DNA from: Dromiciops gliroides
Lineage: Eukaryota; Chordata; Mammalia; Microbiotheria; Microbiotheriidae
NCBI RefSeq assembly: GCF_019393635.1
Contig: NC_057861.1
Span: 57,301,532-57,365,531, forward strand
Direction: 5' to 3'
DNA: 64,000 nt
Shown here: one piece after another, positions 1 through 11,287 of the stretch
Layout: each line of letters begins with the position of its first letter
Position numbering within the stretch: position 1 is the stretch's first letter
Made by a program: the position numbers and the translations under genes
Notes under the pieces: model-generated
Told to the model about the DNA's origin: nothing
Databases searched by the model: none
What the model saw: the letters and a program-made list of their open reading frames with translations, nothing else

Positions 1-106
1 GGCTGGGGAAGAGACAGCCTTCCTTCTGTTGGAGAGCTGAGGGATGGCAGGTTATGGTGTGTGGGTCATGCCATTGAGGGGGTCAGCCGGTTCTGCTGAA
101 TTATTA

Positions 107-258
107 TTATTATTATTATTTTGCAGGGCAATGAGGGCTAAGTGACTTGCCCAGGGTCACACAGCTAGTAAGTGTCAAGTGTCTGAGGCTGGATTTGAAC
201 TCAGGTCCTCCTGAATCCAGGGCCGATGCTCTATCCACTGCTCCACCTAGCTGCCCCC
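107..258 (-). mobile_element. WSINE1-type SINE with perfect target-site duplication
   Basis: This is a short tRNA/CORE-derived SINE ending in A/T-rich sequence. The 18-bp flanks GGTTCTGCTGAATTATTA at 89-106 and 259-276 are identical, proving retroposition. Confidence 0.9.
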
Positions 259-370
259 GGTTCTGCTGAATTATTAACGATCTTTGTTACAACGAAAGGG
301 CCCATTCACAAATGCACAGGACACAAAAACCCAAAGGCACCAAGAACACTTTAAAAATCAGATTGAATTG

Positions 371-512
371 GGGAAGCGAGGTGGCACCATGCATAGAGCA
401 TGGAGTCGGGAGGACCTGAGTTCAAATCGAGCCTGAGACACTTAGTAGTTTTGTGTGACCCTGGGCAAGTCACCTAATCCTAATTGCCTCCCCACTGAAC
501 AAATAAATAAAA
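371..512 (+). mobile_element. Older SINE copy of the same class
   Basis: It is a diverged copy with the same box-B-like GTTCAAAT region and the GTGTGACCCTGGGCAAGTCA core, ending in an AAATAAATAA tail. Confidence 0.75.
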
Positions 513-654
513 TCCCTTCTAGCTGTGTAACAATCTAGGCTCCCAGGTACCTCCTCTCTCTGAATGTTTATGTTCCAATATTCCATCCAAATTCACATTC
601 TGACCCTTTCTGCGTGGTCCCAAGTTCTCCCTCAACCCAAAGAACACTGCTTCT

Positions 655-845
655 GGAATAAGAAGCTGAGTTGGAATCATAGCCCTTGGTTACTTATCGC
701 CTGTGGGACCATGATCAAGTAACTTCCCCTGTCTCGGAGTCTCAGTTTACCTCATTTTAATCAGGGCATTGAAATGGGCAATCTTGAAGGTCCTGGTTCC
801 AGCTTTGCTTTTTGTAATCCTGGGTCCCTGCCAATTCTAAGCCCT
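655..845 (+). repeat. MIR-like fragment
   Basis: It has the CORE-like order of MIR: a diverged tRNA-related start, the GTGGGACCATGATCAAGTAACTT region, then CTCAGTTTACCTCATTTT. Confidence 0.6.
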
Positions 846-1555
846 AAACGGCTGGATGGATGCTCAGCTCTCTCTGCCTAGGGTGACCATCAGAGGGATT
901 TGTGGGAGACCTGCACCAGATCTCCATGCCACCCCCAACCCTGGGGTGGAGGTGTCAAGCACCCCAGGACACCAAAGGGATAATCCTGGTGGGTGTATGG
1001 CCCCACTCACTCCCCCTGGCCTCCTGGGGCCCCCAGCCAAGGTCAGCCCCTGGTTAGAAGTCCAGGAAACACCCTCCTTGCACAAGGCTTGTTTGACAAA
1101 GATAAGCACCAATCCCCCCGCCCCCCACCCCAGGCGCAACTGTACACCATCATCTTATCACCCCAAGCTTCGTGCAGCCCCCAGTCAAGGTCTGATTTTT
1201 GGCCCATGATGCTTTAGCAAAGCAGATCCTGGGAAGCTGCTAGACAAGAATATCTCCAAGGGGTTACCTTTTAGTTCCAACATTCTATGTTATCGCTAAA
1301 ACTCGTGGTTCTCATTTATGGCTGACTTTCTGTTTGCCTCCTGCACTGGCTCATTTGAAGCCTCTGATACTTCTTTGAGGCAGGGGGTCCAAACAGTCTT
1401 ATCATCATTTTGTAAATGGGGAGAGGCTCAGCAACTAGTCCAAGGGGACGAATGAATCACTGGTAATGGTAGGATTTGAACCCAGGCCTTTGGAGTCCTA
1501 AGTGCAATGTGTTCTCCATTTATTTATTTGTGCTCTCCATTTCAATACACTGCCC

Positions 1556-1985
1556 TATGTTCTAAGGGCCCTCCCAGCTCTGCCATTCTGAGTTCTAAGG
1601 GCTCTCCCAGTCCTGGCATTCTGGTTCTAAGGGCCCTCCCAGCTCTGCCATTCTGAGTTCTAAGGGCTCTCCCAGTCCTGGCATTCTGGTTCTAAGGGCC
1701 CTCCCAGTTCTGCCATTCTGGGTTCTAAGGGCTCTCCCAGTCCTGGCATTCTGGTTCTAAGGGCCCTCCCAGCTCTGCCATTCTGGGTTCTAAGGGCTCT
1801 CCCAGTCCTGGCATTCTGGTTCTAAGGGCCCTCCCAGTTCTGCCATTCTGGGTTCTAAGGGCTCTCCCAGTCCTGGCATTCTGGTTCTAAGGGCCCTCCC
1901 AGTTCTGCCATTCTGGGTTCTAAGGGCTCTCCCAGTCCTGGCATTCTGGTTCTAAGGGTCATCCCAGTTATGACATTCTGGGTCA
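1556..1985 (+). repeat. Minisatellite with 65-bp higher-order unit (33+32 bp)
   Basis: TCTAAGGGCC recurs at 1561, 1626, 1691, 1756, 1821 and 1886, with a variant at 1951: an exact 65-bp period. Each period holds a 33-bp unit (AGCTCTGCCATTCTG type) and a 32-bp unit (AGTCCTGGCATTCTG type). There are about six and a half double units with high identity. Confidence 0.95.
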
Positions 1986-2204
1986 GTTGCTAAGGGGCAT
2001 GTAAGTACAAAATATCAGAAACAAGATCTGAACGCAGGTCTTCCTGCCTCTAAGACCAGCACTTATCCATCCACTCATTCTCTGAAGATAAGCCCAGTGC
2101 CCACTTGGACCCGGGAGGGAAATCTGCCTCAATCACAACCCCAAACCCTTATAAAGCACTTTACAATGTACAAGCTCTCAGATGGCCACAGTTGGGTTTC
2201 ACAA

Positions 2205-2400
2205 CCATTTTTGAGGCGGATATCTGCAGATATTATTATGTGACCCCCATTTTGTGAAAGAGGAAACTAGACCAAAGAGAGTTCCAGATCGGCCACCCAG
2301 GGGAACACAGCTACAAAGGATCAGAGACCAGGTCTGAACCCTGGTCCACGAATTCCAATGAGGTTCCCAAGGCTTCTCGTGGCACCCCTGGGGGGTGGCT
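2205..2400 (-). repeat. MIR-like fragment
   Basis: Read on the minus strand it has the MIR order: a GTTCAGACC-like start, then GTGTTCCCCTGGGTGGCC and the CCTCTTTCACAAAATGGGG region. Confidence 0.5.
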
Positions 2401-2720
2401 CCAGAAGAAAGAGACAACCAGTATCATCAGCCTCGTTTAATAGATAAAGGAAGAGGAAGCAGCTTGGCTAGACTCAAGTAAGGCTAAGGGTTGGAGCTGG
2501 GATGGACAATCATTTTAACAGTCAATATTTACAGGGCAATTGTAAGGCCTACAACAGTGAGGTGGGCAGAATCAGTCCCAATTTACAGAAGAGGAAACGA
2601 AGACAGAGAGAAGCCAGTTGACTTGAAATGGGTCATGTGAGCTACTAAATGTCCTTCCCTCTCCCAGACGCTGCCTCAGTGGTCCCTCAGTCCCCCTGCC
2701 TCCAGTTTTTCAGTTTCTTT

Positions 2721-2868
2721 CTTTCTTTTTTGCAGGGCAATGAAGGTTAAGTGACTTGCCCAGGGTCACACAGCTAGTAAGTGTCAAGTGTCTGAGGTCA
2801 TATTTGAACTCAGGTCCTCCTGAATCCAGGGTTGGTGCTTTATCCGCTGTGCCACCTAGCTGCCCCCT
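2721..2868 (-). mobile_element. WSINE1-type SINE
   Basis: The SINE body is flanked by TCAGTTTCTTT at 2710-2720 and 2869-2879. Confidence 0.9.
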
Positions 2869-2886
2869 TCAGTTTCTTTTTAAATT

Positions 2887-3000
2887 TCCCACTAGACTGT
2901 GAGCTCCTTGAGGGAGGCACTGTCTTGTCCCTTCATTGTATTCCCAGTTTGAGGCCAAGTACCCAGTAGATAATAGGAGTTTAATAAATGCTTGATGACC
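2887..3000 (+). mobile_element. L2 3' end
   Basis: ACTAGACTGTGAGCTCCTTG followed by a GAGTTTAATAAATGCTTGATG ending is characteristic of LINE-2 3' ends. Confidence 0.75.
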
Positions 3001-3072
3001 AACTTGGGCAAAACCCATTCATTCCCTGGACCTTCAGTTTCCTTGTCTTTATGACAAAAAAGGTCGTACTCC

Positions 3073-3218
3073 GGGCAGCTAGGTGGCTCAGTGGATAAAG
3101 CACCAATCCTGGATTCAGGACCTGAGTTCAAATCTGGCCTCAGACACTTGACACTTACTAGCTGTGTGACACTGGGTGAGTCACTTAACCCCCATTGCCC
3201 TGCAAAAAAAAAAAAAAA
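3073..3218 (+). mobile_element. WSINE1-type SINE with poly-A tail
   Basis: It has the head GGGCAGCTAGGTGGCTCAGT, the full body and a tail of about 16 A. The target duplication is diverged. Confidence 0.9.
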
Positions 3219-3360
3219 AGTCATATTCTATGATGTCTAAGGTCTCTGGGTAGTATTTCTGAAGTTTTATGAAAATGCCTTCAGTGATTTGCCTGAGGGG
3301 TCAGTGGCAAAAGCTGGGATTGGAATTTTCACTCTCTGATTCTCTGGCAAAGGCCCTGAG

Positions 3361-3585
3361 GTGTGTGTGTGTGTGGGGGATGTTCCTGGGACAGGAACAT
3401 TCGCTCCCTTAAAGAAGGATGTCAATGGAGTGGAAATCCACACATGTATGCACACACCCACACCCATACCCACACACACACACAAACATATACATGCTCA
3501 CACAGCTCTACACCTACACCCATCTATACAAACACACCCACACACACACAAACATATACGCACACATATATACACAAGCACCCAG
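3361..3585 (+). repeat. TG/CA-rich simple repeat
   Basis: A short TG tract and a long impure CACA and CATA tract surround a few unique bases. The open frames here, rich in His and Thr, are repeat artefacts. Confidence 0.85.
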
Positions 3586-4007
3586 TCCCCTCCCCAGCCG
3601 TAGACCCTCCTGCAGATGGGCCTGACTTCGATGAACAGGAAATACTCGTTCCCTGGCTGCCACACTCAGCACTTTTTGAAGAAGAAAAAAAAGTCAGCCC
3701 AAGCCTCACACAATTGAACCGAGGTCAGATTGCGGGCCTGGCAGATAACAAGAGCTGCACACACAGCTCATTTGTGGTGGGGGAGGGGATCAAGAGCTGC
3801 CCCGGCCCTCTCTAGCCTCAAACCAGATCCTCATGCCTTCTAGGGACCCTACCCCTGACAGAGACACCTCAGGGCTTTAGGCTGCATTAGCTACTTGCTG
3901 CTAACTCAGCCCTGCCCCTCCCCCCATTTCCCTCTCTTCAGAGAAGGCCCAAGGTATGTAGGAGGTTTTTGGGAGAGGGGGGTAGCTAGAAGAGCTCATC
4001 ATAGAGC

Positions 4008-4500
4008 AGGGAATGTCAGAGCTGGGAGGGCCTTTAGAACCCAGAATGTCAGAGCTGGGAAGGCCCTTAGAACAGAGAAGGTCAGAGCTGAGAGGCCCTT
4101 AGAACAGGGAATGTCAGAGCTGGGAAAGCCCTTAGAACAGAGAAGGTCGGAGCTGAGAGGGCCCTTAGAACAGGGAATGTCAGAGCTGGGAAGGCCCTTA
4201 GAACAGAGAAGGTCAGAGCTGAGAGGGCCCTTAGAACAGGGAATGTCAGAGCTGGGAAGGCCCTTAGAACAGAGAAGGTCAGAGCTGGGAGGGCTCTTAG
4301 AACAGAGAAGATAGAAATGGGAGGGGACCTCATGACACAGAGAATCAGAAATGGGAAGGATCATAGAATATAGAAATAAGGAGAACCTTAGAATACTGAA
4401 GAAAATAGCATGTTCGATCTGGGAGGGCTCTTACACCCTCCATCATGGATGGATGGAACCTTAGAGCCTAGAATTAACATGTGATACCTGAACTGGGAAG
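4008..4500 (-). repeat. 33-bp-type minisatellite
   Basis: About nine good units of the shared family, seen on the plus strand as GTCAGAGCTGGGAAGGCCCT followed by TAGAACAGAGAAG, occupy 4008-4315. Increasingly decayed units continue to about 4500. It lies opposite in orientation to the array at 1556. Confidence 0.9.
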
Positions 4501-5289
4501 GAACCCACAAGTCTTGAGGAAGATTAAAAAACTTTAAATAGCACACAGTTCCTTCCCTCTTGGAGCTTAAGCTATTAACCCAGAACCTTTGTGGCTCCCA
4601 CTGTTCACTGGAAAAAGGACCAATTGCTCCGTCTGACATTGGAGCCTTCCCTAGCCTGAGCTCTCCCACTCCCCCCACCCCAGCATGAAGTGGTTCTGCT
4701 AGGTTGAACCAGACCCTCCCCGCTGCCCGAAGGCCCTCATCCAAACCCCAAACCCCACCTCTGCCTGATTTCAGAACACAGTCTGGGGGTGGGGCAGGGG
4801 TGGAGGCCAGTTTGGGAGAAGGGGGAAAGATTCTCAAGGATTGAACCTGGCTCCCTACCCCCATACCCCTCCACTCAGAGATTCCTGGCAGTTACCCAGC
4901 AGCTGCTTACAGACATCAGGGGCCCTGGGGTGGGTGTATCTGACCCATCCCAAGGCCAGTGGGGCCAAGTAGCCCCAAGAGCCGTTAATGAACCCGTTGC
5001 ACAGAAGGGCCCCTGCCTCTGCCTGGGATGGACCTTTACTCCCTAGTAGAGCCAGGGTTGCCTTGACAGGACCCCAACCCGCTGACTCTGTGCCACCCCC
5101 TCCCAATCCCCTTCACTGCAAATGATTCCAAAGTCTGTCCAGGGCCTCACTTATAGGGGCAACAGCCAGCCCAGGTACTCAGAATCCTGAGGGAAGGCCA
5201 GAGCCCCATGATGACCAATGTGGACAGAGGGAGATGATCACGAGATCAAGGGCTTCAAGTCCTGACTCCCCCACTCAGGCAAGTCACAA

Positions 5290-5450
5290 GGTCATGGGCT
5301 TTTACAGCTAGAAGGTACCTTTGAGGACATCGCAGATGGGGAAACAGAGGCCCCTATCAGGGAGCATTCTGTACAAAGTCAGAGCAAGTGAAAGATTCAG
5401 GATTTGAACCCAGGTCCCTGAGTTTAAAATACTCTTTCCACTAGGGCACA
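5290..5450 (-). repeat. MIR-like fragment
   Basis: GATGGGGAAACAGAGGCCC and GATTTGAACCCAGGTCCCTG appear in MIR order on the minus strand. Confidence 0.6.
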
Positions 5451-5459
5451 CTGTTGTTT

Positions 5460-5620
5460 CTCTAGAAAGATCCCTAATTCTGGAGTCAGGAAGGCCTGGA
5501 TTTGAATCCCAGTTCTGCCACTTACTATGTGACCTTGGGAAGTCACTTAACTTCCCTTGGCCTTCTGGGTCTCTTCCAGCTGGAGATCTATGATCCCATG
5601 GTTTTTCTCTGGGCCTCCAT
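5460..5620 (+). repeat. MIR-like fragment
   Basis: GGATTTGAATCCCAGTTCTG and CTATGTGACCTTGGGAAGTC, in this order, match MIR. Confidence 0.65.
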
Positions 5621-5712
5621 TTCATAGGCTCATGGAATTTAGAGCTGGTCCAACCCTCTCATTTTACAGATGGAGAACTAACCAGCCAGAGATCCTAGTT
5701 CAAAAGCAGCGG

Positions 5713-5854
5713 AGGGGCAGCTAGGTGGTGCAGTGGATAAAGCACCGGCCCTGGATTCAGGAGGACCTGAGTTCAAATCCAGCCTCAGACACTTGACACT
5801 TACTAGCTATGTGACCCTGGGCAAGTCACTTAACCCCCATTGACCCCCCCCACA
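5713..5854 (+). mobile_element. WSINE1-type SINE nested in a MIR-like element
   Basis: CAAAAGCAGC flanks it at 5701-5710 and 5855-5864. The MIR-like element runs from about 5640 to 5940 on the minus strand and is split by this insertion. Confidence 0.88.
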
Positions 5855-6127
5855 CAAAAGCAGCTGAGTCGGGATTTGAACCCAGGACTCCACAGTCTCC
5901 TCATCTGTACAATGGTGCCCTTGCTTTCCTTTCCACCCTGTTAATGCTTTAATATTTGAAATCATGCCAGAAGAGTGGAGAGAGGCAAATAATTGTTCTT
6001 CTTTGTCATGTCTTCCCAGGAGCTGGATACTCAAGACAGGCAGAGATGGGGAAGGCAACTCCCTAATTCACAAGGCCTTTTTTTTGGGGGGGGGGGGAAG
6101 GGGGATCTCCCTCTTGATAGACAGCTT

Positions 6128-6725
6128 CCTACTCCATTCCATCCTCCACTCAGCTGCCAAAATTATCTTCCCAAGTCCAAGTCCGACCACGTCGCCTCCA
6201 TCCTACTTAGTCAATCCCAGTGGTTCTCTATACCTTCCTTCCAAGATCAAATACTGAAGTCTCTGTTTGGCCTATCATAACCTGCCCCTCCAACCTTTCC
6301 AGTCTTCTTATACCATCCCCCCCCCCCATGCATAGTCTTCAATTCATCAACACTGGTCTCCTAGCTGTTCCTCATACCAGATACTAATCTCCCAACTCCA
6401 GGCATTTGCACTAGCTGGCATCCACGCCTAGAATGCTCTCTTTTTTCTCATCTTCCCTTGCCTGGCTTTCCTGGCTTCCTTAAAGTCCCAGCTAAAATTC
6501 CACCTTCTACAGCAAGCCTTTCCCAATCCCTGTTAATGGGATCTCTCCCCTCTGTTGTTTCCAATTTGTCCTGTCTGTTGCTCGTGCATAGTTATTTACA
6601 CATTGTTTTCCAGACTATGAGCTCTTGGGAAACAGGGCCTGTCTTTTGACTTTCTTTGTACCCCTTAGTTCTTAGCATACTGCCTGGCACATAGAAGGTG
6701 CTTAATAAATGCTTGTTGACTAACT
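6128..6725 (+). mobile_element. L2 3' region
   Basis: It has the typical L2 run of pyrimidine-rich 3' sequence (CTCCAGGCATTTGCACTAGC in the middle), with a GCACATAGAAGGTGCTTAAT then AAATGCTTGTTGACTAA ending. Confidence 0.8.
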
Positions 6726-7574
6726 AATTCCAGCAGTGCAGGGAGGGTCTGTCCCCATGACCATGGAAGGCAGCCATGTGTGCAGTATCCAAGCCTCTGT
6801 CAGGCCTGAGATGAACAGACAGGACAGGCTGGGACTCAAGGACCCGTCAAGGATACTATGTATCCCCTCCAAGTTGTCTTAAGTTCTCTTATTCTCAGCC
6901 CAAAGGACCCAGGAGAGTCACAGAAACTGCTCACATTTCTCCAGCATTTTCAGTGAGTCAGTTGAGCAATAAGCAATTATTAAACACCTATTATGTACCA
7001 GGCACCATGCAAAAGTGCTGAGGATAGTAAGAAAGGCAAAAGGCAGTCATTGCCTGTGAGGAGCTCACGATTTTTTTTACGATGTCCTTGTGAGGTAGAT
7101 AGTACAAGAATTATAGTTATCCCCATTTAACAGATGAAGAAAATGAGTCTCACAGAAACATCACAGGAAAAAAAGAATGACAGAACAGAACAGCTTCAGA
7201 CCTCCAGGGCAAGGGGGCCCAGGCCTGGGGGTCTGGGGGAATAAGATTAGCTGTCCAGTCTTATCTTACACAACTCTCCAGCCAAACTGAAAGCCTTGCT
7301 GGCTCTTTTGACCTCCCACCTCTCTGCCTTTGTCCCATGTTCTTCCATGTACAGCTAGGTCACCCTTGCTCCCCAAGCCTTTGGAATATTCCCCTTCCTT
7401 AAAGGCCCAGATAAAGAGACTACTTCCAGGCCCCTGTCCATGGCCACTGCCCACTCACAGCTCAACATGAGCTCTCCTTGCCCACACTTCTCTTGGTGTT
7501 CTGCCAGGATCTTTTGTTGGCAGACAGCTCACCTGCCCGACTTGTAGCTACATGTGTCTTTCGGCTCCCTTAGA

Positions 7575-8250
7575 TTAAATAGTGTCATTGATCAAAAGAG
7601 GGAGGGAACAGACCTATTTGTACAAAAGTATTTATAGCAGCTCTTTTTGTGGTGGCTAAGGATTGGAAATCAATTTGGGAATGGCTGAACAAGTTGTGGT
7701 ATATGATTGTGATGGAATATTATTGTGCTATAAGAAATGACAAGCAGGATGACTTCAGAAAAACTTGGAAAGATCTAAATGAACTGATGCAAAGTGAAGT
7801 GAGCAGAACCAGGAGAATGTTGTACACAGTAACAGCAATATTGCTGATTTCAGAAAAAACTTCAAAGACTTGTATGAATTGATGAAAAGTAAAGTGAGCG
7901 GAACCAGGAGAATGCTGTGTACAGAGATAGCAATATTGTTAGATGAAGAACTGTGAATGACTTAGCTATTCTCAGCAATACAATGATCCAAGACAATCCC
8001 AAAGGATTCATGAAACATACTATCTGCCTCCAGAGAAAGACCTGATTGTGTGTGAATACTGACTGAAGCATGCTATTTGTCACTTTCATTCTTTTTTTTT
8101 TTGTCTTCTTGTACAAAATGGCAATCAGATGTATAAGCTTTATCAGATTGCTTACCATCTCAGTGAAGAGGGAGGGGAAGGAGGGATAGAATTTGGAACT
8201 CAAAACTTTAAAAAAATGTCCAAAAATTGTTTTAACATGTAATTGGGTTA
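7575..8250 (+). mobile_element. L1 3' end fragment
   Basis: It resembles the end of L1 ORF2 and the 3' UTR: TATTTATAGCAGCTCTTTTT, then GATTGGAAATCAATTTGGGA, GAATATTATTGTGCTATAAG and AGTGAGCAGAACCAGGAGAA. The last stretch recurs at about 7898-7916, an internal duplication. The coding part is degraded. Confidence 0.8.
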
Positions 8251-8260
8251 AAAATTATAG

Positions 8261-8408
8261 GGGCAGCTAGGTGGTGCAGTGGATAAAGCACCAGCCCTGG
8301 ATTCAGGACTCCCTGAGTTCAAATCCGGCCTTAGACACTTGACACTTAACTAGCTGTGTGACCCTGGGCAAGTCACTTAACCCTCATTGCCCTGCAAAAA
8401 AAAAAAAA
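8261..8408 (+). mobile_element. WSINE1-type SINE
   Basis: The flanks AAATTATAG precede it (8252-8260) and follow its A tail (8406-8414). It sits at the end of the L1 fragment. Confidence 0.9.
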
Positions 8409-8414
8409 TTATAG

Positions 8415-8440
8415 GGGCAGCTAGGTGGCGCAGTGGATAA
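8415..8440 (+). mobile_element. Isolated SINE head (3'-truncated)
   Basis: Directly after the duplicated target site a second head, GGGCAGCTAGGTGGCGCAGT then GGATAA, stops abruptly and continues into unrelated AT-rich DNA. Confidence 0.85.
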
Positions 8441-8650
8441 ATATAATAAAAATAAAAGTATACATACTGAAACAAAACAAAGACTAGCATCATTGAGTAG
8501 AGCTGGGACAGGATTCAGAGAATCAGAAACGGGTTCAAATCCCAGCCCAGTTCAATTCAATTCAATCCAATGACCTGCTACTTTCTGTGTGACCTGCGTA
8601 AGTCACTTAACCCCTAGAAACCTCAGTTTCCCCATCTGGAAAAGTTCTTA

Positions 8651-8651
8651 G

Positions 8652-8687
<36 letters not shown>
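8651..8687 (+). repeat. (TG)n microsatellite
   Basis: It is a pure TG dinucleotide run of about 18 units. Confidence 0.95.
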
Positions 8688-8689
<2 letters not shown>

Positions 8690-8724
8690 TGGATCCCTCT
8701 CACAGTCCATCTGAAGAAGCCTAG

Positions 8725-9028
8725 TCATCCCTTCTCAGAAGTATGTTGTTAAATGTACAAGATAAAAGACAGAGGACTACGAAAGAAACCAATTACACTG
8801 AAATACAGTTATCGAAATATTTTTATGGGGCAGTTAGGTGGCGCAGTGGATGGAGCACGGGCCCTGGATTCAGGAGTACCTGAGTTCAAATCCAGCCTCA
8901 GACACTTAACACTTACTAGCTGTGTGACCCTGGGCAAGTCACTTGACCCCCATTGCCCCACCAAAAAAAAAAAAAAAAATTTATATAACAAGTTCAGGGC
9001 CTCCAGGTTAAGCAACCCCTGGCTTCAC
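8725..9028 (-). mobile_element. hAT-like non-autonomous DNA transposon, split by a SINE
   Basis: It ends in AGGTTAAGCAACCCCTG (a complement of CAGGGGTTGCTTAA), the type of end seen in MER-class hAT elements. Similar bodies occur at 24840-24985 and 39414-39590. A SINE interrupts it at 8827-8979. Confidence 0.55.
8827..8979 (+). mobile_element. WSINE1-type SINE nested in the hAT-like element
   Basis: It has a complete body and a 17-A tail. The host element continues on both sides. Confidence 0.88.
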
Positions 9029-10204
9029 TGACTCCAGAGGTCCATTCAAATGCTAATAACTCCAAAGAGTTAAGATCCACCTGCTGAATATACAGGCTTA
9101 GGAAATATGTTTATAAACACAAAAATGATAAAACTCATAAAAACAAGATAGGGGAGGATCAATCAATCAATCGGTCTATCACCTGGCACCTACTATATGC
9201 CAGGCACTGTGCCAGGCACTCATAAAGACTGACAAGACAGAGCAAGATTAACCAATCAACCCATCAGCATTTATGGAGTACCTACTATGTGTCAGACCCT
9301 AGGAAGACAAAGACAAAGAATGAAATGACCTGAACTCGAATGGAATTTGTGTTTTGGGGATGGAACAAGGGCCCCAGCAGAGCAGCAGACCCATGCCTGC
9401 GGGGCTTCAGCGGATGGTGAGATGACCTTCTTGCTGAGGAGGGGAAATTTGGAGGAATGATGTGCCACAGGGCAGTGTCTCTCCCTCTCACCCCCTTACT
9501 CATTGCATTTTTATGTGCCATTCTAACTACTCCAGGAAATAGAGAGCAGGAGAGGTGGAGTCAGGGGGCTGGGAATTAGGCTGCTTGGCTTTCACTGGCT
9601 GTGTGACTTTTCCCCCCTCTCTGGGTTTCTGGGAAATGAGGAGCTATGGGGGCTATGGGTGTAGAACACTGAATATAACGCCAGGGTTAGTTTTGAAGAA
9701 CTATTTTTCCCCCCTTCTAAAAAATTCTTTGTTATAAGGGATGGTTCCCTGGGAGGGGAAATAAGGAGAGATTGACTGGGAAATGGAGTTGAGGTCGAAC
9801 AAAAGCTATCAATAAAGTTTTACTTTTAAAAATGAGGCTAGAGTAGATGTTGCTAGGGTGGTGTCTTCAACAATCCTATTATGGGTTATCTAGGTAACTT
9901 TGGACAAGCCCCCTTTTCTCTCTGGGCCTCATTTTACCCACTTGTAAAACAAGGCTGGGGGGAGGGGCAGGCAGCAGAGTCTCTAAGCTGTGGCCTACTA
10001 CAACTGGTCAGTCCTGCCTTTCTAGGAAAACTGGGCTGCTATTACCCGGAATCCCAATCGCAAGGGGAAAATGGCCCCAACGGGTTTTTTCAGTGGGGTT
10101 TTTCCACTCCCTTCACCCTCACTAAGAGCTTCCCCCGACCAGGAGTTGAATTCCTCAGAGAGGTCAGAGTAAATGCCCCCAAAAATCCTTGAATGCCGCC
10201 AACT

Positions 10205-10420
10205 TTAGGAGAGAGGAGACCCAAGTCTCTTCTGCCCTGGGCTCTGCCACTAAATTACTGTGGGCCTTTGGGTAACCCATGGGCCCCTCTCCTGGCCTCA
10301 CTTTCCCCATACGTTGCCTTCCAAAGATTTCTCCAACATTGTCCATCTGCTGAATGGGGGCCTGCTTGGATGATCCCTGGGCCTTCCTAGCCCTGACAAG
10401 TCTGTGTTCCAAGGGCCCTT
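10205..10420 (+). repeat. MIR-like fragment
   Basis: TGGGCTCTGCCACTAAATTA and the CTCACTTTCCCCATACG region give MIR order. Confidence 0.5.
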
Positions 10421-10499
10421 CCTCTTGATTGCAGCCCCGCTACAGAGGCAAGGAGGCATTTCCAAACATTCCACTGCCCCCACCCCAAGCAGCCCTGAC

Positions 10500-10830
10500 A
10501 GTCCCCCCTCCCCCTCCCCCAGGGTGTCCTGACATTTGCATGCTCAAAGCCCCTGAGGCTCTCTCTGTTTCATTTCCGTTTCAACCTGGGGGGTAGAGAT
10601 GGGGGAGGGAGCCAGCTTCCAGATGTAACAGCAGCAAGGACCCAGTTCACAGAGCAATTGGGGAACTGAGACTGAGGCTGAAATATCCGGCCCAACAGCA
10701 AAAGCCCCATAACCCCCGGGGGCCTCTTCCAGGCCCCAGCTACTGGACTGGGTACTGGAGGGGGTGGAGGTGTTGACAGACCCATCCCTGGCTAACCTGG
10801 ATTCCTCCCCAGCCAGGCCCTTCGGCAAGG
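10500..10830. promoter_or_regulatory. Candidate lymphoid-type enhancer (octamer plus IRF element)
   Basis: This non-repetitive stretch has a perfect octamer ATTTGCAT at 10534-10541 and, 26 bp on, GTTTCATTTCCGTTTCAA at 10567-10584. The complement of the latter holds GAAACGGAAATGAAAC, an IRF/ISRE-type array. Function is inferred only. Confidence 0.4.
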
Positions 10831-10944
10831 GAAAGGTAGGGTGGGGTAGCTGATAGAGCCTGCCCAGGGAGGCCCCAATCCATTCAGTCCCTGGCTTCAG
10901 GCCTTGGAAATGCCACTTGAGAAACTGCTAGACCGGTCTGTGCC

Positions 10945-11105
10945 GAGGACCAGGAAACCTGGGTTCTGGTCCGGGGCCCTGCTGCTACCAGACATTCAGC
11001 CCTGGACACCTCCCTTCCTTTCTGTGGGTCTCAGTTTCCCCATCTGTAAGAGGCACGACCAACAGAGTCTCTAAGGGCCCGGTCAGCTCTAACATTCCAC
11101 ACACA
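10945..11105 (+). repeat. MIR-like fragment including a single tail unit
   Basis: CTCAGTTTCCCCATCTGTAA is followed by CTCTAAGGGCCCGGTCAGCT and CTAACATTCC. This single-copy tail closely resembles one unit of the 33-bp arrays. Confidence 0.65.
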
Positions 11106-11287
11106 CTAAGGTGTATTTGTCATCACTCTTCCTGTATGAATCTGGGCAGGCAGGCCTCAGTTTCCCTCTATTATCAAGTGGAGAAGATATTTTTCCCCTT
11201 TGTCTCTAGCAAGAAGCTGGTGAGGATTGCATGGAACAATTACCTTAGATGATTTGACAAATGGTACAGGGCAGCTCACATGTCCAC

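Noticed and set aside
107-258. tRNA genes at the SINE heads
   Set aside because: Box-B-like GTTCAAAT is present, but the copies lack a cloverleaf and end in A-rich tails with target duplications.
3361-3815. 150-codon frame with His/Thr repeats
   Set aside because: Encoded by CACA simple repeat plus unique sequence, with no similarity or splice context.
4008-4364. Repeat protein with MSELG and SSDIPCSKG motifs
   Set aside because: Same minisatellite artefact as at 54 kb.
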